Assembly (NCBI GenBank): GCA_003446335.1
Contig: DMAZ01000087.1
Location: 1-11,848, forward strand
DNA from: Lachnospiraceae bacterium
Lineage (GTDB): Bacteria; Bacillota_A; Clostridia; Lachnospirales; Lachnospiraceae
Direction: 5' to 3'
Length of the DNA stretch: 11,848 nucleotides
This document shows, one piece after another, positions 8,271-11,848 of the stretch. The position numbers and the translations under genes are program-made. The first letter of the stretch is position 1, and every line of letters starts with the position of its first letter. Below the pieces are notes generated by a model, which made no database searches, had not been told where the DNA came from, and saw only the letters and a program-made list of their open reading frames with translations.

Positions 8271-9212
8271 TTACAGAGAATCTACGATCGTAGTCCCCGC
8301 TTTGCCAAGGAATGCTGCTTTGGCTCTGGGGATGGAAGTAATGATCGCCTTCCTGTTCAGACCAAGTTCCACAAAATTGATGGCAGCCTGGAACTTCGGA
8401 AGCATCTTTCCCGCTTCGAACTGATCCTCCTCACAATAACTCCTCGCCTGACGTACGCTGATCCTTCCGAGTATTTTTTCATTATCTGTGTTATAGTTGA
8501 GCGCAACGGCATCCACCGAAGTAAGGATCATAAGAATGTCGGCTTCCAGCTCGACTGCCAGCAACCCGCTCGCGAGATCTTTTTCAATGACAGCCGAAGC
8601 CCCCCTCAGATCCACACCCTGCTCAATGACAGGAATTCCGCCGCCTCCGCAGCAGATAACGACCTGATCTGCCTCAAGAAGCGCTTTTATCGATTCAATC
8701 TCTATAATTTCCCGTGGAACAGGAGATGCTACGATTCTCCTGTATCCTTCCTTCGTCTGCACTACATGATTGCCTCTCAGCTCCTCTTCCTCTGCTTCTT
8801 CACGGGAAAGAACACGGCCGATGATCTTGGAAGGCTCATAGAATGCTTCATCATAGGGATCGACGAGCACCTGCGTAAGAATCGTTGATACAGGTTTTTG
8901 AATCCCCCTTGTGATCAGTTCCGCACGGACAGAGTTCTGAAGATCATAGCCGATATAACCCTGACTCATGGCAGAGCATACAGACATCGGACACTTGGTA
9001 TACTCTCTGTGATTCACGGCAAATTCTCCCATTGCCATATGAATCATACTCACCTGAGACGAATTGCTGTGGCAGACGACCACATTATGGCCCAGTTCCA
9101 CCAGATCTGCAACTGCTTTCGCAGCCTGCCTCGTCGCTGTCTTCTGCTCCGGCAGAGTCCTTCCGAGTGCCCTGTGGCCGAGAGCTATTACGACCGTCTT
9201 TTTCTTAGCCAT
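8271..9212 (-). CDS. arcC: Carbamate kinase family protein with divergent substrate loops
   Basis: Carbamate kinases interconvert carbamoyl phosphate plus ADP with carbamate plus ATP, usually as the ATP-yielding last step of arginine, agmatine or purine/allantoin breakdown. The 313-residue product has the family length and landmarks: MSQGYIGYDLQ (82-92), SPVP (163-166), CCGGGGIPV (187-195), EKDLAS (210-215), LTSVDAV (230-236) and MLPK (270-273). Two loops differ from classical ArcC: GGNALG is replaced by GHRALG (12-17), and HGNGPQ by HSNSSQ (48-53). The ATG at 9212 was chosen because GGAGG lies five bases upstream; the frame is open for 43 further codons, but those are unlike the family. No arginine deiminase, carbamoyltransferase or transporter is in view, so the pathway is unknown. 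It is probably read through from uppP or from an unseen promoter, and ends at the terminator at 8218-8246. Confidence 0.86.
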   Translation of the reverse strand: MAKKKTVVIALGHRALGRTLPEQKTATRQAAKAVADLVELGHNVVVCHSNSSQVSMIHMAMGEFAVNHREYTKCPMSVCSAMSQGYIGYDLQNSVRAELITRGIQKPVSTILTQVLVDPYDEAFYEPSKIIGRVLSREEAEEEELRGNHVVQTKEGYRRIVASPVPREIIEIESIKALLEADQVVICCGGGGIPVIEQGVDLRGASAVIEKDLASGLLAVELEADILMILTSVDAVALNYNTDNEKILGRISVRQARSYCEEDQFEAGKMLPKFQAAINFVELGLNRKAIITSIPRAKAAFLGKAGTTIVDSL

Positions 9213-9333
9213 ATCTTCCTCCTTTATGATATCAGGAACGCCCGGGCATTCCTGCCGCGCTGCGCACGGTGCGAAACACCTTTCCTCATGGCGCGGCTGC
9301 GATCCGCGTCTCTCCCGAATGGTCCGGAGCCGT
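9213..9333 (-). promoter_or_regulatory. GC-rich leader of the carbamate kinase gene with a 22-nt near-perfect palindrome (9233-9254)
   Basis: This 121-nt spacer between uppP and the carbamate kinase gene is clearly GC-richer than the other intergenic regions. The arms CAGGAACGCCC (9233-9243) and GGGCATTCCTG (9244-9254) form an uninterrupted palindrome with one mismatched position, which as RNA is a G-U wobble. It ends about 12 nt before the GGAGG of the kinase gene. A small hairpin GGTG/CACC lies at 9268-9280. No good -35/-10 pair was found. The palindrome could be a repressor site or an RNA hairpin near the ribosome binding site. It has no T-tract, so it is not a typical terminator. Confidence 0.5.
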
Positions 9334-10179
9334 TCAGGCAAGGACTGTGTTGAATGCGTAATAGATAAGAACGATTACTCCGAGAATGATCCTGTAATAT
9401 CCGAAGACTGTAAAATCATGATTCCTGATATACTTCAACAGGAACTTGATTGCAAAAATCGATACAAAGAATGCGACTGCCATACCCAGGACCAGCAGGA
9501 AAAATTCAGATACCGTAAAGATGAACCCGAACTTGACCAGCTTCAGAAGGCTGGCTCCCAGCATGACCGGCACTGCCAGGAAGAATGTATATTCCGAAGC
9601 AGTCTTGCGGGACATGCCCAGGATAATACCACCCAGAATGGTCGCGCCGGATCTTGATGTTCCGGGAATCAGAGCAAGCACCTGGAAAATACCTATGATC
9701 AGAGCATTCATATAAGTGATCTGTCCGATATTGCGGATGATCGGCTTCATTGTCCGGTTCCTCTTCTCGATCAGGATAAAGAAGATGCCGTACAGAATCA
9801 GCATGATGGCAACGGTCGGATAATTATAGAGATGCTCATCCAGCCAGTCATCGAACGGCAGCCCGATAAGAATAGCCGGAATACATGATACCAGGATCTT
9901 CAGCCACATACTGAACTTGCTGCGATCCATGATCCGGAAAATACCTCTCTCTTTCCTATTGACTCTCGTGAACGGCCAGAGCCTCGGAAAGTAGAGAACA
10001 ACGACCGCCAGGATAGCTCCCAGCTGAATGACTACCAGGAACATGCTCCAGTATTCCTCAGAGACCCCCAGCTTCAGGAACTGTTCCGCCAGGATCATGT
10101 GTCCTGTGGAACTGATCGGGAGCCACTCCGTGATTCCTTCAATTATTCCCAGAATTATTACTTTCAGAATATCAATCAT
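9334..10179 (-). CDS. uppP: Undecaprenyl-diphosphate phosphatase UppP (BacA family)
   Basis: UppP is an integral membrane phosphatase that converts undecaprenyl diphosphate to the monophosphate lipid carrier used for peptidoglycan and other wall polymers; extra copies raise bacitracin tolerance. The 281-residue product is mostly hydrophobic helices and carries both active-site motifs: EGITEWLPISSTGH (14-27, with Glu14, Glu18 and His27) and PGTSRSGAT (172-180, with Arg176). Length is typical. The ATG at 10179 follows a weak GGGGA. The gene has its own promoter (10280-10309) and a leader of about 94 nt with a predicted stem-loop. Carbamate kinase follows 121 nt downstream on the same strand with no intrinsic terminator between them, so they may share a transcript, though no functional link is evident. 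Confidence 0.96.
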   Translation of the reverse strand: MIDILKVIILGIIEGITEWLPISSTGHMILAEQFLKLGVSEEYWSMFLVVIQLGAILAVVVLYFPRLWPFTRVNRKERGIFRIMDRSKFSMWLKILVSCIPAILIGLPFDDWLDEHLYNYPTVAIMLILYGIFFILIEKRNRTMKPIIRNIGQITYMNALIIGIFQVLALIPGTSRSGATILGGIILGMSRKTASEYTFFLAVPVMLGASLLKLVKFGFIFTVSEFFLLVLGMAVAFFVSIFAIKFLLKYIRNHDFTVFGYYRIILGVIVLIYYAFNTVLA

Positions 10180-10215
10180 AATTTCCCCATATTCATACTT
10201 TTATTTTACGTAAGC

Positions 10216-10261
10216 CCTGTATACAGATCCGTCCTGCCGGAAAATGACCGTTGTATTCAGG
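10216..10261 (-). promoter_or_regulatory. Stem-loop in the uppP 5' leader
   Basis: Arms CCTGTATACA (10216-10225) and TGTATTCAGG (10252-10261) are complementary at nine of ten positions and enclose 26 nt that hold a short CCG/CGG pairing. Part of one arm is itself the perfect palindrome CTGTATACAG (10217-10226). The structure would start about a dozen bases after the predicted transcript start and end about 36 nt before the uppP ATG. It has no T-tract. It could be an RNA element or a protein-binding site; no known riboswitch was recognised. Confidence 0.4.
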
Positions 10262-10279
10262 TTCTTCCGTAACGCTACT

Positions 10280-10309
10280 AATATAACACCCGTTCTATAG
10301 TGTTTGCAA
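10280..10309 (-). promoter_or_regulatory. Probable promoter of uppP
   Basis: On the minus strand, -35 TTGCAA (10309-10304) is followed after 18 nt by -10 TATATT (10285-10280), or after 17 nt by TTATAT. The predicted start near 10273 lies about 94 nt upstream of the uppP ATG. No strong terminator was seen between this promoter and the upstream SH3 gene, so some read-through from that gene is possible. Confidence 0.6.
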
Positions 10310-10356
10310 GGGGACGAATTGAGTACAGATTTATGACGATCGATTCCCGGGCAGGA

Positions 10357-11385
10357 TTAAGAGTAACGTAGATATTCCGAAAGTACATAGCCTGTCTTAT
10401 TCCCGTACGTCACCATATAGAAACCATTCCCGGCATCTTTTATAGCATATACGACATCTCCCAGAGGGATCTGACATATTTCATCAGCCTTCGTTGAGGG
10501 CTTTTTTCTAAGCGTTATGCTCTGCTTACAATATGCGACCGTCATATACTGACCGATCGCGACCTGCGGTTCGTACTCATCGAGATATTCCTCCAGGGCA
10601 TACCCGCTCTGCCCGTCATAGATAACATACAGGAAACCATTTCGGGCATCCCCGATGTAGGTCACCTGCGCATATAAAGGAATGCGGTCAAGGGCTTCCG
10701 CCGACGTCGAAGCGGATGCTCTCAGCGTAATATATTCCTTGCATTTCACCACCCAGAGAGGCTGACCGTAATAATAATCCCCGGATCCAGTCTGTCCTCC
10801 GCCATTGATCGAACTGAGATAAGAAGCAAGGGCATAACCTGTCCGGCCTTTATACTCGACCATATAAAACCCGTTGGCAGACTCCTTCACGGCATATACG
10901 ACATCACCCAGAGGAATCTGACATATTTCCCCGGCTTTTGTTGACGGGTTTTTTCTGAGTGTTATGCTTTCCCTGCATTTTACGACGACCATATACTGAC
11001 CGATCGCGATCTGCGGTTCATATTCATCGAGGTATTCTGCCAGCGCATATCCGGTCAATCCGTTATACACCACTTGCAGAAAACCGTTAGGCGCATCCGC
11101 GATGTAAGTCACATGCGCATATAAAGGCATGCGGGCGAGGGCATCCGCCGAAGTCGAAGCGGATTCCCGCAGCGTAATATATTCCTTGCAGTTCGCGACC
11201 CAGAGAGACTGTCCGTAAAAGTAGCCGCTCGAGTGTTTTACTTTCATCAATCCACCCTTTTCCTGAGTGAAAGAGATCTTATTGAAATTCGTTTTCACAG
11301 ACTTCGAAGACAGACCGCTGCAGGAGGAAAACATAAACATACAGATAATTCCTATAATAAGTATTGTTATTCTTCTTTTGATCAT
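10357..11385 (-). CDS. Secreted lipoprotein with four SH3b domains
   Basis: The product (342 residues from ATG 11385) begins with basic residues, a hydrophobic stretch and a lipobox-like FSSC ending at Cys22, so it is probably an exported, lipid-anchored protein. A linker (to about residue 57) leads into four bacterial SH3 domains at about 58-120, 128-190, 207-268 and 277-339. Each has the pattern ITLR-x-x-x-ST-x-A, a central PLG/PLY strand, NGF and GY-x-L-x-x-YL. Domains 1-2 and 3-4 are near-copies in the order A-B-A-B, split by a Gly/Ser linker (GGGQTGSG). No enzymatic domain is seen. SH3b domains usually bind cell wall or peptides, so wall binding is an inference. GTG 11394 and ATG 11391 are also in frame, but ATG 11385 sits best relative to AAGGG. 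Identity as a specific named protein is unknown. Confidence 0.8.
   Translation of the reverse strand: MIKRRITILIIGIICMFMFSSCSGLSSKSVKTNFNKISFTQEKGGLMKVKHSSGYFYGQSLWVANCKEYITLRESASTSADALARMPLYAHVTYIADAPNGFLQVVYNGLTGYALAEYLDEYEPQIAIGQYMVVVKCRESITLRKNPSTKAGEICQIPLGDVVYAVKESANGFYMVEYKGRTGYALASYLSSINGGGQTGSGDYYYGQPLWVVKCKEYITLRASASTSAEALDRIPLYAQVTYIGDARNGFLYVIYDGQSGYALEEYLDEYEPQVAIGQYMTVAYCKQSITLRKKPSTKADEICQIPLGDVVYAIKDAGNGFYMVTYGNKTGYVLSEYLRYS
10366..11217 (-). repeat. Internal tandem duplication of a two-SH3 unit
   Basis: The segment 10813-11217 (domains 1-2) and the segment 10366-10770 (domains 3-4) are copies of the same unit of about 405 nt, separated by about 42 nt coding for the Gly/Ser linker. 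Similarity is visible in the DNA itself: the stretches starting at 10671 and at 11116 both begin GCATATAAAGG and both end in the same run GCGTAATATATTCCTTGCA, about 55 bases further on. Similarity at nucleotide level implies a fairly recent duplication or ongoing gene conversion. Confidence 0.85.
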
Positions 11386-11433
11386 GATCATCACCCTTAT
11401 ATTGCCTATAATTTACAGTTCCTATCAAATACA

Positions 11434-11462
11434 ATTATATAAGCTGCGGATACCGGCTTCAA
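11434..11462 (-). promoter_or_regulatory. Promoter of the SH3b lipoprotein gene
   Basis: On the minus strand, -35 TTGAAG (11462-11457) and a consensus -10 TATAAT (11439-11434) are separated by 17 nt. The predicted start near 11427 gives a leader of about 42 nt to the ATG at 11385. Confidence 0.75.
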
Positions 11463-11524
11463 TCCAAATTATGACATTTCAGACAAATATCTTCTGTAAT
11501 TATCAAAGAAAAGAAACATTATAG

Positions 11525-11581
11525 TATCATTTAATTGATAATTAAATGGGATTATCGTATTTTCAATATACTAAATCCCAT
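11525..11581. promoter_or_regulatory. Interleaved palindromes upstream of the leader-peptide mini-gene
   Basis: Three perfect inverted repeats overlap here: TATCA/TGATA (11525-11529 and 11536-11540), ATTTAATT/AATTAAAT (11529-11536 and 11540-11547) and ATGGGATT/AATCCCAT (11546-11553 and 11574-11581, spacer 20 nt, with GTAT/ATAC inside it). A weak plus-strand promoter, TTGATA (11535-11540) with TATTTT (11558-11563) at 17-nt spacing, would sit inside the cluster, so the repeats could be operators. A further short inverted repeat ACCGG/CCGGT (11607-11611, 11628-11632) lies in the leader. No regulator gene is in view and no known consensus was matched. Confidence 0.45.
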
Positions 11582-11662
11582 GGAATTTCATGTTTTATAG
11601 TCGATTACCGGACTTCAGCAAGAACGCCCGGTCTTATAGAAAAAACATAAGGAGGACAAGTA

Positions 11663-11734
11663 ATGGACAAAACAGAAGGAATGAACATGATCAATGAAGA
11701 AGCACTTGCGGACGTAGTCGGCGCAAGACCGTGA
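11663..11734 (+). CDS. Mini-gene encoding a double-glycine-type (GA) leader peptide with almost no core
   Basis: This 23-codon frame starts at ATG 11663 with a strong GGAGG seven bases upstream (11651-11655) and is the only supported plus-strand gene in the window. Its end, INEEALADVVGA followed by Arg-Pro-stop, fits the leader pattern recognised by peptidase-containing bacteriocin/RiPP exporters: hydrophobic residues at -12 (Ile), -7 (Leu) and -4 (Val), acidic residues at -10, -9 and -5, then Gly-Ala at -2/-1. Only two residues follow the expected cleavage point, so there is no normal core peptide. TGA (11732-11734) and TAA (11738-11740) stop this frame. It could be a precursor broken by nonsense mutation or insertion, a remnant, or a short translated leader. 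The ribosome binding site argues that it is translated; the family assignment rests on the leader pattern only. Confidence 0.55.
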   Translation: MDKTEGMNMINEEALADVVGARP

Positions 11735-11848
11735 CAGTAAATAACGAGTGAAGCTCACATGGATAAATCCACGTGCTTCCATATGCGGCTCTCGCCGCAG
11801 GGCCGCTTTAGGCGGCCGGACTTACGCACCTGCGGATACGCCTCCTGC
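11735..11848 (+). other. GC-rich, hairpin-dense segment running off the window (candidate structured RNA or mobile-element end)
   Basis: Directly after the leader mini-gene the sequence becomes packed with inverted repeats. TGGAT/ATCCA (11760-11764, 11767-11771) extends outward to GAAGC/GCTTC (11750-11754, 11775-11779) with a bulge and a mismatch. TGCGGC/GCCGCA (11784-11789, 11794-11799) has loop TCTC, and GGCCGC/GCGGCC (11801-11806, 11812-11817) has loop TTTAG. A competing perfect 7-bp pairing, CCGCAGG (11795-11801) with CCTGCGG (11829-11835), suggests an alternative fold. From about 11784 the sequence is far GC-richer than 11395-11640. An in-frame ATG at 11759 opens a Cys-containing frame to the edge, but it lacks a convincing ribosome binding site. 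No known RNA family was recognised. Confidence 0.4.

Noticed and set aside
9213..9341. Upstream extension of the carbamate kinase frame by 43 codons, overlapping uppP
   Set aside because: The extension has no family similarity by eye, and the ATG at 9212 has an ideal ribosome binding site and starts at the expected N-terminus.
10176..10196. Six-codon frame ending in an ATGA overlap with the uppP start
   Set aside because: It is too short to distinguish from chance and has no ribosome binding site.
10310..10356. Terminator for the SH3b lipoprotein gene
   Set aside because: Only a short CCCGGG palindrome occurs, and no stem followed by a T run could be found.
11759..11848. Plus-strand frame starting MDKSTCFHMRL with four cysteines, open to the window edge
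   Set aside because: It coincides with the hairpin-rich segment, lacks a good ribosome binding site, and another frame (GTG at 11748) is equally open because of the GC-rich composition. It should be re-examined with downstream sequence.
11735..11848. Group II intron 5' end or IStron
   Set aside because: The bacterial group II start consensus GUGYG is not present at the boundary, and no intron core or reverse transcriptase is visible in the available sequence. A mobile-element origin stays open only as a hypothesis.

Overview
The window looks like a chromosome segment of a low-to-moderate-GC Bacillota, most likely class Clostridia and possibly Lachnospiraceae. The grounds are the gene order priA-def-fmt-rsmB-rlmN-prpC (a classic Bacillota block), strong GGAGG ribosome binding sites, and a MurE with the meso-diaminopimelate motif DNPR. 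The genus cannot be fixed from the sequence alone.

Positions 1-7994 hold one tight minus-strand operon, read from right to left: a sigma-A-like promoter (7966-7994), murE, priA, def, fmt, rsmB, rlmN and the start of a PP2C phosphatase (prpC/stp) cut by the window edge. Gaps are 0-17 nt; murE/priA and rlmN/prpC overlap. The operon joins a peptidoglycan precursor ligase (murE), replication restart (priA), N-formylmethionine addition and removal (fmt, def), two RNA methyltransferases (rsmB, rlmN) and the phosphatase that in relatives opposes the PASTA-domain kinase controlling wall growth and translation. A 22-codon reading frame fills most of the short leader in front of murE and ends in a 4-nt overlap with it, but it may be chance.

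Positions 7995-8270 are non-coding: an AT-rich stretch with small inverted repeats, then a clear intrinsic terminator (8218-8246) for the next minus-strand gene. That gene (8271-9212) is a carbamate kinase family protein with altered substrate-loop motifs, preceded by a GC-rich 121-nt spacer holding a 22-nt near-perfect palindrome. Next is uppP (9334-10179), undecaprenyl-diphosphate phosphatase, with its own promoter and a stem-loop in its leader. Then comes a secreted lipoprotein made of four SH3b domains, formed by duplication of a two-domain unit (10357-11385), with a consensus promoter.

Right of 11395 the strand and character change. An AT-rich region with interleaved palindromes precedes a plus-strand mini-gene (11663-11734) with a strong ribosome binding site. 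It encodes a near-perfect double-glycine-type (GA) bacteriocin/RiPP leader, but the frame stops two residues after the cleavage site. It is followed at once by a GC-rich stretch rich in hairpins (11735-11848) that runs off the window. This right edge is the most unusual part: a leader with no core next to a sharp composition change, suggesting an interrupted precursor, a peptide signal, or the edge of a structured RNA or mobile element. No transposase, tRNA, rRNA or CRISPR array was recognised.
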